Source: Simkaniaceae bacterium
Lineage (GTDB): Bacteria > Chlamydiota > Chlamydiia > Chlamydiales > Simkaniaceae
DNA: 64,000 nt
Assembly (NCBI GenBank): GCA_018399055.1
Contig: CP073762.1
Coordinates: 1,798,001-1,862,000, forward strand
Direction of reading: 5' to 3'
Shown here: positions 1-9,443 of the stretch, piece after piece
How the letters are laid out: each line of letters starts with the position of its first letter
Position numbering within the stretch: position 1 is the first letter of the stretch
Program-made: the position numbers and the translations under genes
The notes under the pieces: model-generated
The model's database searches: none
Told to the model about the DNA's origin: nothing
Seen by the model: only the letters and a program-made list of their open reading frames with translations

Positions 1-173
1 TGCTGCTGATAGTGGTGCGAAATCCCTGTGATCCGCCGAGGGAGAATTTTTCCTCTCTCAGTAATAAACTTCTCAAGGGTTTCGGTGTCTTTGTAGTCAA
101 TTTCTTTAATCCCTGCGGCCGTAAAAGGGCAGGATTTTTTCTTCTTAAATCCAAAACTGCGTCGTTTATTCAT
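1..173 (-). CDS. rpsR: 30S ribosomal protein S18 (partial, runs off left edge)
   Basis: The first 57 codons of ribosomal protein S18 are visible; the rest lies beyond the left edge. S18 pairs with S6 on the platform of the 30S subunit. The basic N-terminus ([17 protein letters not shown]) and the segment [19 protein letters not shown] followed by RRITG are typical of the family. The start ATG lies 12 bases downstream of the rpsF stop, in the usual rpsF-rpsR order, so it is probably co-transcribed with rpsF, pth and rplY. Confidence 0.95.
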   Translation of the reverse strand, partial: MNKRRSFGFKKKKSCPFTAAGIKEIDYKDTETLEKFITERGKILPRRITGISHHYQQ

Positions 174-185
174 TTAATCTGTCCT

Positions 186-530
186 CTAATTCTCTTCGCC
201 GAGAGGTTTAAATTCAATTTTCTCAAGAACCTTTTCGGTCCGCATCGTCATGAAGCGGATCAGGTCCTCGTTAAGATGATACTCTTTCCACATCTCCTCA
301 ATCAGTGTTGGGACAACTGAAAAGTAAAGGAGAAAGTATTGTCCTTGCTTATGTCCATCGACTTCGTAAGCAAGTTTTTTGCGTCCCATCTCATGGATTT
401 TATGGATCTCTCCTCCATTTCCTTCGATGGTACTCGTAATGCGCTCCAAAGATTTCTTCAAAGCGTCTTCACTAAGAGATGCATTTATTATGTACATCCC
501 TTCATAGAGTCTGCTCTCTTGTTTAGTCAT
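186..530 (-). CDS. rpsF: 30S ribosomal protein S6
   Basis: S6 is a primary binding partner of S18 in the 30S platform. The protein opens MTKQESRLYEGMYIINASL and carries the family's GRKKLAYEVDGHKQGQYFLLYF core, followed by the MTMRTEKV strand; about 114 aa, normal with a short tail. I place the start at the ATG at 530, because AAAGGA sits just upstream and this ATG overlaps the pth stop as ATGA, indicating translational coupling. A longer frame reaching 560 would run into pth and has no ribosome-binding site. Confidence 0.95.
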   Translation of the reverse strand: MTKQESRLYEGMYIINASLSEDALKKSLERITSTIEGNGGEIHKIHEMGRKKLAYEVDGHKQGQYFLLYFSVVPTLIEEMWKEYHLNEDLIRFMTMRTEKVLEKIEFKPLGEEN

Positions 531-1096
531 GCATGTTCCTTTATTTCTTGAAATAACCACTCTTCGATAAAAGTTACGGCTTGAGTAAGTATTTCGGGAA
601 TTTTTTCTTGTTCTTCCTTTGTAAAAGGAGCTAAAACATAGTCTTCTAAATAACCAACGGCAGGAACGCCCACACCAAGCCTCAGACGCTGATATTCCTG
701 CGTCCCAAGCTTTTCTTCGATGTCTTTCAGGCCATTATGCCCTCCAGCACTCCCCTTCTCTCGAAACCGAAGGGTTCCAAAGGGAAGAGCTACATCGTCA
801 GAAAGAATGAGGGTTTCCTCTCGAGAAAGTTTAAAAAAGTCCATTGTCTTTCGCACTGCTTGCCCAGAGAGGTTCATGTAGGTTGTTGGAAAAAGGAGGA
901 AAACTTTTCCTTCTTTGACCGTTCCTTTCGCGACTTCTCCTCTGAGCGTGCTCTCCTTTTTAAAAGGTAATAGATATTTATCAGCAAAAGCAGAAAGGAC
1001 CATTTGACCCAAGTTATGGCGGGTCGACTCATATTTCTTTCCAGGATTTCCTAGTCCAACAATGAGGGCTTTTTTACTTTCACTTTCCATTGACAT
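527..1096 (-). CDS. pth: Peptidyl-tRNA hydrolase
   Basis: Hydrolyses peptidyl-tRNA released from stalled ribosomes so the tRNA can be reused. The family motifs are present in order: VGLGNPGKKYESTRHNLG near the N-terminus with the catalytic His, the TTYMNLSGQAV segment, the SDDVALPFG aspartate region, and GGHNGLKDI. Length 189 aa is usual. The ATG at 1096 overlaps the rplY stop as TAATG; a second ATG two codons in (1090) is equally possible. The rplY-pth-rpsF-rpsR order matches C. trachomatis CT799-CT802 (from memory). Confidence 0.95.
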   Translation of the reverse strand: MSMESESKKALIVGLGNPGKKYESTRHNLGQMVLSAFADKYLLPFKKESTLRGEVAKGTVKEGKVFLLFPTTYMNLSGQAVRKTMDFFKLSREETLILSDDVALPFGTLRFREKGSAGGHNGLKDIEEKLGTQEYQRLRLGVGVPAVGYLEDYVLAPFTKEEQEKIPEILTQAVTFIEEWLFQEIKEHA

Positions 1097-1653
1097 TACC
1101 GTTTTGCAATAACAACAACGATTTCTTTGTCAGCAGCAAGGGGGCGAATGGCATTCCCAAACTCGATATCCCTAATCCGCTTAGATTGTCCAATCGCAAG
1201 CTCTTTAATACTGAGCTTGAAATCGGTTGGAATATCTTTAGGAAGGCATCGAACCTTAACATGGCGCTTGATCGGGCGAACAAATCCCCCCAACTTTACT
1301 CCTACGCAATCGGCTTCCCCAATGCACGTAATCGGCACTTTTACATCGACAACTGCCTTATCATCTAAGATCATGAAGTCGAGGTGGAGGACCCGATACG
1401 TTGTTGGATGGTATTGGATATCTTTAACAATGGCTTTGATTTTCTTGCCATCAACCTCAAGTTCAAAAACTGTTGTCGGAAGGTGCCCTTTGGGAAGCCC
1501 CCGAATAACTGCTGAGAACTCGGCTCCTTGCACGATGATTTTTTCGCAGGGTTTACCCTTAGAGTAAACCGCAGCAGGTATATCACCCTGATGTCTGAGC
1601 TTTGTAAGCTCGCTCTTTTTTTCTCCTGCCCGTTTGGACACTGTGAGTTTCAT
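1096..1653 (-). CDS. rplY: 50S ribosomal protein L25/CTC (TL5) family
   Basis: L25-type 5S rRNA-binding protein with the C-terminal CTC extension, about 185 aa rather than the roughly 95 aa of E. coli L25. Visible features are the N-terminal LRHQGDIPAAVYSKG loop, the YHPTTYRVLHLDFM strand at the end of the 5S-binding domain, and a second beta domain (VDVKVPITCIGEA) ending in a hydrophobic IVVVIAKR tail. A GTG two codons upstream would also be in frame, but the ATG at 1653 sits better behind GGAGTG. Followed by pth with overlapping stop and start. Confidence 0.93.
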   Translation of the reverse strand: MKLTVSKRAGEKKSELTKLRHQGDIPAAVYSKGKPCEKIIVQGAEFSAVIRGLPKGHLPTTVFELEVDGKKIKAIVKDIQYHPTTYRVLHLDFMILDDKAVVDVKVPITCIGEADCVGVKLGGFVRPIKRHVKVRCLPKDIPTDFKLSIKELAIGQSKRIRDIEFGNAIRPLAADKEIVVVIAKR

Positions 1654-1706
1654 AAACACTCCAGATTATTCATTAAAAAAACAATTTCACTTTCCAAGCA
1701 GTGAGA

Positions 1707-2639
1707 CTATGCCTTGGGTCGAAAAAGAGAACTGACCGACTCGTTATTCACAATACGTTCAATTGCTTTTCCAAACACCCCGGCAACAGAGAGGACTTCA
1801 ACATGGGAATGATCTATCTCATTGGGCAGAGGAATTGTGTTGGCAACTAAAAGGTGATCAATTCCCTCAAGCTTCTCATCAAAGAGAGGGTGAGTCACCG
1901 CTGCAAAAATGCGAGAGGCTCCCGCTTCTTTTGCTGCCTTGGACGCTCCTTTAAGCGTCCCTCCTGTGGAACAAATATCGTCCACTAGGATCACATCCCT
2001 TCCCTGCACATCGCCGATAAGCGCATAGACTTCTACATCCTTTGCATTCATCCGCTGCTTATCTACAATCGCAAAAGAGGCTCCTATTTCAGTCGCCATG
2101 ATGCGGGCAAGTTTAGCACTTCCCACATCAGGGGCACAAACAACGGGATCCTTCAGTCCCAGCCTCTGAATCCCTTCCGCAAACACAGTTCGCGCATAGA
2201 GATTATCGACTGGAATATCGAAAAACCCTTGGATTTGCTCAGAGTGCAAGTCCATTGTTACTAGGCGCGAAACTCCTGCTGTCTCTAGGAGATTCGCCAC
2301 GAGTTTTGCCGTTATCGGCACTCGTCCCTTATCTTTGCGATCCTGCCGCGCATACCCATAATACGGAATGACTGCGACAATATTGCGTGCAGAGGCCCTT
2401 TTAAGAGCATCGATTAAAATCAGAAGCTCCATGAGATAGAAATTGGGTTTCCTCGCTATGCTTTGCACAACGAAGACATCCCGACCACGGACATTCTCAA
2501 GTATGTGAACGCCTATCTCACCATCAGGGAATAATTCGATTTGAGTGCTGCCAAGTCTAATACCCAAATTCTTTGCAATCTCTTCCGACAAAGCCGGGTG
2601 GGATGTTCCCGAGAAAAGCATAAATGGTGTATCAGTCAT
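1707..2639 (-). CDS. prs: Ribose-phosphate pyrophosphokinase (PRPP synthetase)
   Basis: Makes PRPP from ribose 5-phosphate and ATP, feeding nucleotide and NAD synthesis. Visible motifs are FSGTSHPALSEEIA at the N-terminus, ELFPDGEIGV, the YYGYARQDRK ATP-binding loop, MDLHSEQIQGFFDIPVDNL, and the PRPP-binding signature VDDICSTGGT. The start is taken at MTDTPFML (2639), giving about 310 aa as usual. The open frame extends upstream only because it reads through the tRNA-Gln gene, which ends 20 bases before this ATG. tRNA-Gln and prs are probably one transcript. Confidence 0.94.
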   Translation of the reverse strand: MTDTPFMLFSGTSHPALSEEIAKNLGIRLGSTQIELFPDGEIGVHILENVRGRDVFVVQSIARKPNFYLMELLILIDALKRASARNIVAVIPYYGYARQDRKDKGRVPITAKLVANLLETAGVSRLVTMDLHSEQIQGFFDIPVDNLYARTVFAEGIQRLGLKDPVVCAPDVGSAKLARIMATEIGASFAIVDKQRMNAKDVEVYALIGDVQGRDVILVDDICSTGGTLKGASKAAKEAGASRIFAAVTHPLFDEKLEGIDHLLVANTIPLPNEIDHSHVEVLSVAGVFGKAIERIVNNESVSSLFRPKA

Positions 2640-2659
2640 TGACTCACTCAAATCATAAA

Positions 2660-2731
2660 TTGGGGTGGGAGGATTCGAACCTCCGCATGCCGATACCAAA
2701 AACCGGTGCCTTACCGCTTGGCGACACCCCA
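2660..2731 (-). tRNA. tRNA-Gln (anticodon UUG)
   Basis: A 72-nt cloverleaf can be drawn by hand on the minus strand. The acceptor stem TGGGGTG pairs with CACCCCA, followed by discriminator A at 2660. The D arm is GCC/GGC, the anticodon stem CCGGT/ATCGG encloses TTTTGGT with anticodon TTG, and the T arm GGAGG-TTCGAAT-CCTCC is perfect. No CCA is encoded. It lies directly upstream of prs. Confidence 0.93.
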
Positions 2732-2927
2732 CCAAATTTAATTAACCGTGAGCCTTGAACAAATGAATCCAACAGCCCAGGTTAAACAAGCTATCAGTCT
2801 AACTTCCTATACATTTTCTTTTCAACACCTAAATGCATCCAATCTCCATCCATTGACACTCCAAAATTTTATATTGATGAACTCTTGGGGATTTCTAAAA
2901 ACTATCGATCTATGGTAACTGGAAAAT

Positions 2928-4403
2928 ATGTATATTGTGCATTTGACAACAGAATTAGCCCCTCTCGCCAAAGTAGGGGGACTGGGTGATGTGATAGCTG
3001 GCCTCTCTAAAGCTTTGACTGAAGCAGGAGAGAAGGTTGAAGTCATTCTCCCCTTTTATGACCATATCGACCGGAAGGTGCTTAAAAACCTCAAAGTAGA
3101 TTTTGAAAACCTTCTCTCCTATGAAGATCTTGAAGAAGTAAAAAACACTATATGGTCTGCTGAGTTTGATGGAATATCTCTTATTTTAATCGAACCCCAT
3201 AGTGAGGCAGGGTATTTTGAACGGGGTGTGATTTACGGGGAAGATGATGATCTTTTCCGATTCACCTACTTTACAAAAACCGCCATGGAATACCTTCTTA
3301 AGACGGGAAAGCATCCCGATATACTCAACATCCATGATTGGCTCACTTCACTTGCCGCCCCCCTGTATCGCGAAATGTATCAGTCCCTTGGGCTAAAGAT
3401 TGGGGGGATCATGACAACCATCCACAACATGAAATATCAGGGGACATGCGTTCCACAAAAAATCGAACGGTTAGGCCTTAAGACAGCCCATCTGATCACA
3501 AAAGACAAAATGCAAGATCATAAAAATCCGGAAAAGCTTAACCTTTTAAAAGGAGCCCTTGTTTTCTCCGATAGCTTAACAACCGTTTCTCCCACCTATG
3601 CAAAAGAAATTCAAGGAAAAGAAGGATTTGGCCTTGACCCTCTCCTTGTCGAAAATAAAGGAAAACTTCGAGGGATCTTGAACGGCATCGATACCTCCTA
3701 TTGGAATCCTGAAACAGACCCCTTTTTAGAGCAAAATTATCAAACAGATGGAATAGATCTTGATGAGGTCACTGAGGCTAAAACAGCGAATAGAAAGGCG
3801 CTACAACAGAAACTCCATATGGACTACGATCCCGCCCCTCTATTCATCTCTGTGACCCGGATCGTTGAGCAAAAAGGCCCTGAAATGATTCGTTTCGGAG
3901 TCGAATATGTCCTAAAAAAAGGAGGTCAATTCATCCTCCTTGGGTCAACACCTGAGCCCACCCTCAAAGCAGAGTTCTACGCCTTGGCTGAAGAATTCCG
4001 CGACAACCCCCATGTCCACTTCCATTTTATTTTTGATGAAGAGCTAGCGCATCTCACCTTTGCCTCTGCTGACTGCATCATCATTCCCTCACTCTTCGAA
4101 CCTTGCGGTCTCACACAAATGATTTCCCTTCGTTACGGAACAATTCCCATCGTCCATAAGGTGGGAGGACTCAACGATACTGTCTTTGACATAGACCATG
4201 ATGAAATCCCCCTTGATAAAAGAAATGGGTACACTTTTGACTTCCCCTCCGAGGATAGTCTACGCTGGTCAATCGATCGAGCCTTCGAACATCACAGAAA
4301 CGACCCAAAGAAATGGAAACTGATGCTTAAAAACGGTTTTCAAAAGGACTGGAGCTGGAAAACCCCCGCACTGGAATACTTGGAAGCCTATCGCTCTTTC
4401 TGA
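2928..4403 (+). CDS. glgA: Glycogen synthase (ADP-glucose type, GT5)
   Basis: Transfers glucose from a sugar nucleotide to the end of an alpha-1,4-glucan. The protein opens with the GT5 signature TELAPLAKVGGLGD, in which K15 of KVGGL is the nucleotide-sugar binding lysine. It continues with NIHDWLTSL, the TTIHNMKYQG loop, the ILNGIDTSYWNP region, and the C-terminal SLFEPCGLTQMISLRYGT motif with the catalytic glutamate. Length 491 aa is normal. Chlamydiae store glycogen, and glgA sits between pgsA and rplY there too. The 3' end overlaps the convergent pgsA by 16 bp. Confidence 0.95.
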   Translation: MYIVHLTTELAPLAKVGGLGDVIAGLSKALTEAGEKVEVILPFYDHIDRKVLKNLKVDFENLLSYEDLEEVKNTIWSAEFDGISLILIEPHSEAGYFERGVIYGEDDDLFRFTYFTKTAMEYLLKTGKHPDILNIHDWLTSLAAPLYREMYQSLGLKIGGIMTTIHNMKYQGTCVPQKIERLGLKTAHLITKDKMQDHKNPEKLNLLKGALVFSDSLTTVSPTYAKEIQGKEGFGLDPLLVENKGKLRGILNGIDTSYWNPETDPFLEQNYQTDGIDLDEVTEAKTANRKALQQKLHMDYDPAPLFISVTRIVEQKGPEMIRFGVEYVLKKGGQFILLGSTPEPTLKAEFYALAEEFRDNPHVHFHFIFDEELAHLTFASADCIIIPSLFEPCGLTQMISLRYGTIPIVHKVGGLNDTVFDIDHDEIPLDKRNGYTFDFPSEDSLRWSIDRAFEHHRNDPKKWKLMLKNGFQKDWSWKTPALEYLEAYRSF

Positions 4404-4990
4404 TCGCTCTGCCAAGCTTGGCGGATGTAGCTTCTGTTAGCCCAAATATACTCTCCCCCAGCAAAAACAGTATAGACAGCTGCCGCTGAAATAATAATAA
4501 GACTGATGTTTTGCAGTTGAAGTAGGGATAGGCTTCCCCATGCGTAGGGAATCATAAGAATCAGGATCGCAAAGATCGAAAAGGCCTGCAAAACGGCTTT
4601 GATTTTTCCACTGGTACGGGCTGCGAGAGTGACCCCTCGGAAAGCACAGACTGTCCTCAGGGTGCTGATCATTGCATCTCGATAAACAAAGGCGAATACC
4701 AGAAGCAACGGAAGTCGAATAAATCCTTGAGTAAAGGTAAGCAGTATGGTGAGGCGGGTAATACTATCAGCCATTGGATCCAAAATCTTACCGAGCTCAG
4801 TCACTAAATTAAAGCGCCTTGCAAGAAATCCATCAAAAAAGTCAGAAAGTTCTGAAAGGACTAGTAGAAAAATCAAAACAAACGGAAGTGCATGGAGCGT
4901 AATCCCCAGCTGCTGATACTTCAGATAGAAAATTAAAAAGATCGGACTGATAAAGATCCTTCCAATCGTTAAAAATAAAGGTAGCTTCAA
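4388..4990 (-). CDS. pgsA: CDP-diacylglycerol--glycerol-3-phosphate 3-phosphatidyltransferase (PgsA-like)
   Basis: Integral-membrane enzyme of phospholipid head-group synthesis. The CDP-alcohol phosphatidyltransferase motif D-x2-DG-x2-AR-x8-G-x3-D-x3-D is complete (DFFDGFLAR ... GKILDPMAD), flanked by four to five hydrophobic segments. I prefer a TTG start at 4990 (MKLPLFLTIGRIF), because AGGAG sits 8 bases upstream and PgsA proteins normally begin just before this N-LT-R-P helix. The frame is open to an ATG at 5035 that lacks a ribosome-binding site. Chlamydiaceae have the same gene beside glgA. Confidence 0.88.
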   Translation of the reverse strand: MKLPLFLTIGRIFISPIFLIFYLKYQQLGITLHALPFVLIFLLVLSELSDFFDGFLARRFNLVTELGKILDPMADSITRLTILLTFTQGFIRLPLLLVFAFVYRDAMISTLRTVCAFRGVTLAARTSGKIKAVLQAFSIFAILILMIPYAWGSLSLLQLQNISLIIISAAAVYTVFAGGEYIWANRSYIRQAWQSDQKER

Positions 4991-5065
4991 AGGTATTTCT
5001 CCTCGAAAAATTGAAACTTTACTTGTGGCTCTCATGATACCATAGGTTGGTGGTTTTCTGTCCCC

Positions 5066-6136
5066 TTATACTGACTTTGCCTCAATTTCTAAAGGTTTTT
5101 TTTCCTCTCTCTTGCGAAGAGCTAGCTGACCGCAAGCCGCAGCAATGTCTTTCCCCTTAGTGTAACGACGGGTGGTACGTACCCCCCTTTTTGATAGAAT
5201 TGCATGAAACTTTTCAATTTTTTCTTTACTAGGTCTTTTGAGATTGAGCCCACTTACTGGATTGTAAGGAATTAAATTGACAGTGCATTGTTCATTTCTA
5301 AGAAGAGATGCGAGCTCTTCAGCATTTTCTTCCGTATCATTAATGCCATCTAGGAGGACATATTCATAGGTTAAGTCCCTCTTGGTAAATTTTGCGTAAT
5401 CACGAGCACTTTTCAAAACCTCCTCAATCGGGAACTTGCGAGCATAGGGAACAACCTTCTTCCGAATGTGCTGATTAGGAGCATGAAGAGAAAGAGCAAG
5501 GTTGACTTTGAACCCATCTTCCATCAACCGTCTAATATTAGGAGCCACACCGACAGTAGAAACGGTAATCCTGCGGGAAGAAAATCCAAAAAGATCTGGA
5601 TCCATCAGGATTTTGAGAGCACGAACCACCCCTACATAATTTTCCAAAGGCTCTCCCATCCCCATGAAAACCAGATGACTGACCCGTTCACCAATTTGCA
5701 ATAAATGGTGATTAATAAGAACCACCTGCTCCACGATCTCTGCGGGTGTAAGGTTGCGGATGGCCCCTTCTTTCCCTGAGGCGCAAAAGGCACACCGCGC
5801 CGGACAGCCCACCTGAGAAGACACGCAGACAGTGCGTCGATCTCCGCTCATAATGAGTACTGATTCAACAAAATAGTTATCTGAGAGTTTCCACAAAAAT
5901 TTTTTTGTTTCACCGTCCTCTGAATCTTCTACTTTTTCAAGCTGTAGTACGCCAATATTAACTTTCTCTTTTAAAAGAGATCTAAGCGGCTGAGGGAGAT
6001 TAAGCATCTGATCGTAATCTACTTTGCCTTTTTGGTAGACCCAGTCAACAAGCTGTTTCGCTCGGAATGTTTTTTCACCCTCTTCCTCAAAGAAATTTTT
6101 CACCTCTTTAGACAGAAGACCACAAAATTCTCGCAT
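5066..6136 (-). CDS. rlmN: Dual-specificity 23S rRNA/tRNA adenine-C2 methyltransferase RlmN
   Basis: Radical-SAM enzyme that methylates C2 of A2503 in 23S rRNA and A37 in some tRNAs. The cluster motif CxxxCxxC is visible as CPARCAFC (about C111, C115, C118). It is followed by HLVFMGMGEPLENY, the SAM-binding ISTVG-like stretch ITVSTVGVAPNIR, LALSLHAPN, and a C-terminal CGQL with the second methyl-carrying cysteine. The start at 6136 (MREFCGLL) is chosen because AGGAG lies 5 bases upstream; frames starting further out enter an inverted repeat. Divergent from glyQS. Confidence 0.93.
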   Translation of the reverse strand: MREFCGLLSKEVKNFFEEEGEKTFRAKQLVDWVYQKGKVDYDQMLNLPQPLRSLLKEKVNIGVLQLEKVEDSEDGETKKFLWKLSDNYFVESVLIMSGDRRTVCVSSQVGCPARCAFCASGKEGAIRNLTPAEIVEQVVLINHHLLQIGERVSHLVFMGMGEPLENYVGVVRALKILMDPDLFGFSSRRITVSTVGVAPNIRRLMEDGFKVNLALSLHAPNQHIRKKVVPYARKFPIEEVLKSARDYAKFTKRDLTYEYVLLDGINDTEENAEELASLLRNEQCTVNLIPYNPVSGLNLKRPSKEKIEKFHAILSKRGVRTTRRYTKGKDIAAACGQLALRKREEKKPLEIEAKSV

Positions 6137-6162
6137 TATAACTCCTACTTCATGCAACATTG

Positions 6163-6258
6163 TCTCGACTTCGTGCATTTTTTGGCTGCATCTCCCCAGC
6201 GGTTCCGGTGGGTCAGAATCACTATAGATATTCTAGAAAAAAATGCACGAAGCCGAGA
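6163..6258. repeat. 96-bp inverted-repeat structure between rlmN and glyQS
   Basis: The arm at 6163-6183 (TCTCGACTTCGTGCATTTTTT) recurs as its reverse complement at 6238-6258 with one mismatch in 21 bases. The 54 bases between contain no obvious gene. It occupies the divergent promoter region of rlmN and glyQS. It may be a small MITE-like insertion, or a long hairpin affecting either transcript. I see no convincing target-site duplication. Confidence 0.6.
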
Positions 6259-6288
6259 TTATTACATAATTCAAGGGTAATTGCAAAG

Positions 6289-9258
6289 ATGACTTTTCAA
6301 GAAATTATCAGTAAGTTGACAGCTTTTTGGGCAAAGCAAGGATGTCTCATTCAGCAGGGACACGACGTAGAAGTAGGAGCAGGAACCTTTAACCCTGCAA
6401 CCTTCCTTCGCTCTCTCGGCCCTGAACCCTATAATACTGTTTATGTTGAACCTTCCAGACGCCCTCAAGATGGCCGTTTTGGAGATAATCCCAACCGCAC
6501 ACAGCTTTTCCATCAACTTCAAGTCATCATGAAGCCCTCCCCCAAAGAAATTCAAAAACTCTATCTTCAATCTCTTGAAACGCTCGGCTTTGACTTAAAG
6601 CAGCACGATATTCGTTTTGTCCATGACGATTGGGAGTCCCCTACATTAGGCGCATGGGGTCTAGGATGGGAAGTCTGGATGGATGGAATGGAAGTAACCC
6701 AATTTACCTATTTTCAGTCTGTCGCAGGCTACACCCTAAAACCTATCAGCGTGGAGCTCACTTACGGTCTCGAGCGCCTCTCCATGATCGTGCAGAAGAA
6801 AGACAACTTCTTCGATATGCAGTACAATGAGCAGTTTACCTACGGCGATATTTACCACAGAAACGAAGTCGAATGGAGTCACTACAATTTCTACAAAGCT
6901 TCAACAGAAATGTGGCTACGCCACTTTGAAGATTTTGAAAGAGAAGCAAAAACGCTTGTTGAATTAAACCTTCCGATTCCTGCCTACGACTTTGTAATGA
7001 AAGCTTCCCACGCATTCAATATGCTTGAGGCGCGAGGAGTCCTATCCGTGACCGAAAGAACGGGTTACATTGCTCGTGTCCGTGATCTCGCAAAAGCGGC
7101 CGCTACCGAATATCTTGCGTCTAGGGAAAAACTAGGCTTTCCTCTCCTAAAACGGCTGAAAAAAGAAGACAATACATTCTCCCTTCCTCCATTGCCCGAG
7201 ACTTTCGATCCTAAAGAAACGAGCGATTTCCTTTTCGAAATCGGCTCGGAAGAGCTCCCAGCAATCTTTGTTCCTATTGGAAATAGAAACCTCAAAAGTG
7301 CCATCGAAAAGCTCTTAAAAGAACATAAACTCTCTTATTCAGGTCTCCACGTGTATGGAACTCCTCGCCGTTTAAGTATCCTAGTCAATGATCTGATTCA
7401 TGGGACAGAAGATAGTGCAGACAAACGGCGCGGCCCCCCTGTTTCAACCGCCTACGACTCCCAAGGGCATGCAACAAAGCAAGGGATGGGCTTTTTTAAA
7501 TCCCTCGGGTTTGAAACCCCTCCAACACTTCAAGAGGTTAAAAATCACGACGTGCTTTACGTTCAAGAGATTAAAGGAAGCGACTATCTCATGGCTACTC
7601 TAGAGAAAAAGGGGATCTCTACCATTGAAATCTTAAGCCAAGCCCTGCCTAAAATTATTAGTGATCTCCCCTTTCCCAAAAAGATGCGCTGGAGCGATCT
7701 TGACGTCAGTTATGCGCGTCCACTGCAGTGGATCGTGGCCCTATTAGGAAACACCGTCATTCCTTTCGAAATCGCCGGTATAGTTTCAGGAAATCGCTCT
7801 GCAGGACACGCCCAACTATGTGATAAAACCTTTCCAATTGAATCTGCAGGTGACTATGTTGCCCGATTAGAAGAACACAAGGTAATGGTCGACATAGCAA
7901 AAAGAAAAAGTGTCATTTGTCAAGAACTTGAAGCCATCGAAAAGGAAACAAACACCCTTGCAGTTTTCAAAGAGAAGGTTCTCTCTCAAGTGCTTTACCT
8001 TACCGAGTGGCCAGAGCTCACCCATGCTTCTTTCAATAAAGCGTTTTTAAAAGCGCCTCAAGAAGTTCTCACCTCAGAAATGGTGGAACATCAAAAGTAC
8101 TTTCCTCTTGTAACCCATACCGGCTATCTCGCTCCCCTCTTTGTCATTACAGCTGATAACACCCCAAATGAAGTGATAAAAAAAGGGAACCAAAATGTCC
8201 TTTCAGCGCGCCTTTCCGACGGTGTATTTCTCTATGAAGAAGACTTGAAAACTTCAATGGATGATTTTGCCAAAAAGCTTGGGAATATCATCTTCCAAAA
8301 AGAACTTGGAACAATGGCCGAGAAGGTTGACCGCCTCAAAAGACTTGCTTTGATTCTTGCCCAAGCTTTGGAAATGGGAAGCGAAAAAACCGTTCTTCGC
8401 GCAGCCTCTCTCTGTAAAGCTGATATCGCATCAGAACTTGTACAAGAATTTCCAGACCTCCAAGGAATAATCGGGAAACATTACGCCCTCCACCAAAAAG
8501 AAGAAGAAGAAGTTGGTATCGCTATCGAAGAGCACTGGCTTCCAAAGTCGGAGGGAGGAGCCCTTCCAGAATCAAAAACAGGCATTCTCTTAAGCCTCGC
8601 AGATAAACTCGACAATTTGATCAGCTATTTTAAAGTAGGATTGAAGCCTACTTCATCTAGCGACCCCTATGCCCTTAGACGTCAAACGATTGGGGTGATT
8701 AAAATTCTCATTGAAAACAACTTAAGCTTCGATCTTCAAACAGTCATTAAAGATCAAGAGGTTCTCGACTTTCTAACCACTCGTGCTAAAGGAGTCCTAG
8801 AGGAATATGGATTCCAAAAGGATGAAATTGAAGCCTCTCTCCAAGGGCTTTGCACAAACCCTTACGACCAGTTTTTAAAGACCCAAGCCCTCAATCTATT
8901 CCGTGCTAGTGACCATTTTGATGGACTTTTCGAGGTCTATAAACGCGCTAAAGGACAGATCGGCACGGAAAAACCCCACCCCATTAAACCCGACCTTCTC
9001 ATTGAATCTGCTGAGAAATCCCTCTATGATTCCCTAGCTACGCTTAAAAAACCCTTTAAGGACGTCCTCTCCTCTAGGAACTACCAGGGAGCTTTTGAGC
9101 ACCTCAGCACTCTCAGAGCACCTCTCGCCACCCTCTTTGAAGAAGTTAAAATCCTAGCTGACGAACCGAAGATACGAATCAATAGAATTGCCCTCCTCCA
9201 AGAGGTCTTCTCCCATTTTTCCCTTCTGATTGACTTTGGGAAGATTCAAAACCTTTAA
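6289..9258 (+). CDS. glyQS: Glycyl-tRNA synthetase, fused alpha and beta subunits
   Basis: Charges tRNA-Gly. Residues 1 to about 290 are the alpha subunit ([60 protein letters not shown]). After a short linker the beta subunit begins at [11 protein letters not shown], continues through GPPVSTAYD, the KKMRWSD and HQKYFPL segments and the HD-like SLADKLDNL, and ends in a helical tail. Bacteria usually keep alpha and beta as separate proteins; a single 989-aa chain is the chlamydial form. The start at 6289 is the first methionine of the alpha homology. A terminator follows the gene. Confidence 0.96.
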   Translation: MTFQEIISKLTAFWAKQGCLIQQGHDVEVGAGTFNPATFLRSLGPEPYNTVYVEPSRRPQDGRFGDNPNRTQLFHQLQVIMKPSPKEIQKLYLQSLETLGFDLKQHDIRFVHDDWESPTLGAWGLGWEVWMDGMEVTQFTYFQSVAGYTLKPISVELTYGLERLSMIVQKKDNFFDMQYNEQFTYGDIYHRNEVEWSHYNFYKASTEMWLRHFEDFEREAKTLVELNLPIPAYDFVMKASHAFNMLEARGVLSVTERTGYIARVRDLAKAAATEYLASREKLGFPLLKRLKKEDNTFSLPPLPETFDPKETSDFLFEIGSEELPAIFVPIGNRNLKSAIEKLLKEHKLSYSGLHVYGTPRRLSILVNDLIHGTEDSADKRRGPPVSTAYDSQGHATKQGMGFFKSLGFETPPTLQEVKNHDVLYVQEIKGSDYLMATLEKKGISTIEILSQALPKIISDLPFPKKMRWSDLDVSYARPLQWIVALLGNTVIPFEIAGIVSGNRSAGHAQLCDKTFPIESAGDYVARLEEHKVMVDIAKRKSVICQELEAIEKETNTLAVFKEKVLSQVLYLTEWPELTHASFNKAFLKAPQEVLTSEMVEHQKYFPLVTHTGYLAPLFVITADNTPNEVIKKGNQNVLSARLSDGVFLYEEDLKTSMDDFAKKLGNIIFQKELGTMAEKVDRLKRLALILAQALEMGSEKTVLRAASLCKADIASELVQEFPDLQGIIGKHYALHQKEEEEVGIAIEEHWLPKSEGGALPESKTGILLSLADKLDNLISYFKVGLKPTSSSDPYALRRQTIGVIKILIENNLSFDLQTVIKDQEVLDFLTTRAKGVLEEYGFQKDEIEASLQGLCTNPYDQFLKTQALNLFRASDHFDGLFEVYKRAKGQIGTEKPHPIKPDLLIESAEKSLYDSLATLKKPFKDVLSSRNYQGAFEHLSTLRAPLATLFEEVKILADEPKIRINRIALLQEVFSHFSLLIDFGKIQNL

Positions 9259-9280
9259 AACCAACTACTTAATTTTTAGT

Positions 9281-9309
9281 TTCAATTAAAGTATATGGTA
9301 TGATATAAT
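9281..9309 (+). promoter_or_regulatory. Candidate promoter (TTTCAA-17-TATAAT, extended -10)
   Basis: TTTCAA at 9281-9286 and TATAAT at 9304-9309 are separated by 17 bases, with TG one base upstream of the -10 (TGATATAAT). It lies between the end of glyQS and a strong terminator at 9349-9379, so a transcript from here would be only about 60-65 nt and contain no credible ORF. A small RNA is possible; a chance AT-rich match is the alternative. Confidence 0.45.
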
Positions 9310-9348
9310 ATTACTAAGTTTGACAACTTTGACATAAGAAAAACCTTT

Positions 9349-9379
9349 AATCCTCGGGCGACACCCGAGGATTTTTTTT
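9349..9379 (+). terminator. Rho-independent terminator downstream of glyQS
   Basis: A perfect 10-bp stem, AATCCTCGGG pairing with CCCGAGGATT around a 5-base loop, is followed directly by eight T residues on the plus strand. It lies about 90 bp after the glyQS stop. The sequence AACCTTTAATCCTC at its left edge recurs in near-identical form (CACCTTTAATCCTC) at about 9431, next to the end of the convergent gene. Confidence 0.88.
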
Positions 9380-9443
9380 GCCCTAACCTAGATAATGGGA
9401 ACTGCGAGAGGTCGCAGGGGTTAATAGAACCACCTTTAATCCT

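Noticed and set aside
2640-2735. N-terminal extension of PRPP synthetase
   Set aside because: The extension is the translated tRNA-Gln gene.
6160-6288. N-terminal extension of glycyl-tRNA synthetase
   Set aside because: It translates the 96-bp inverted-repeat structure and has no homology to the enzyme, which begins at 6289.
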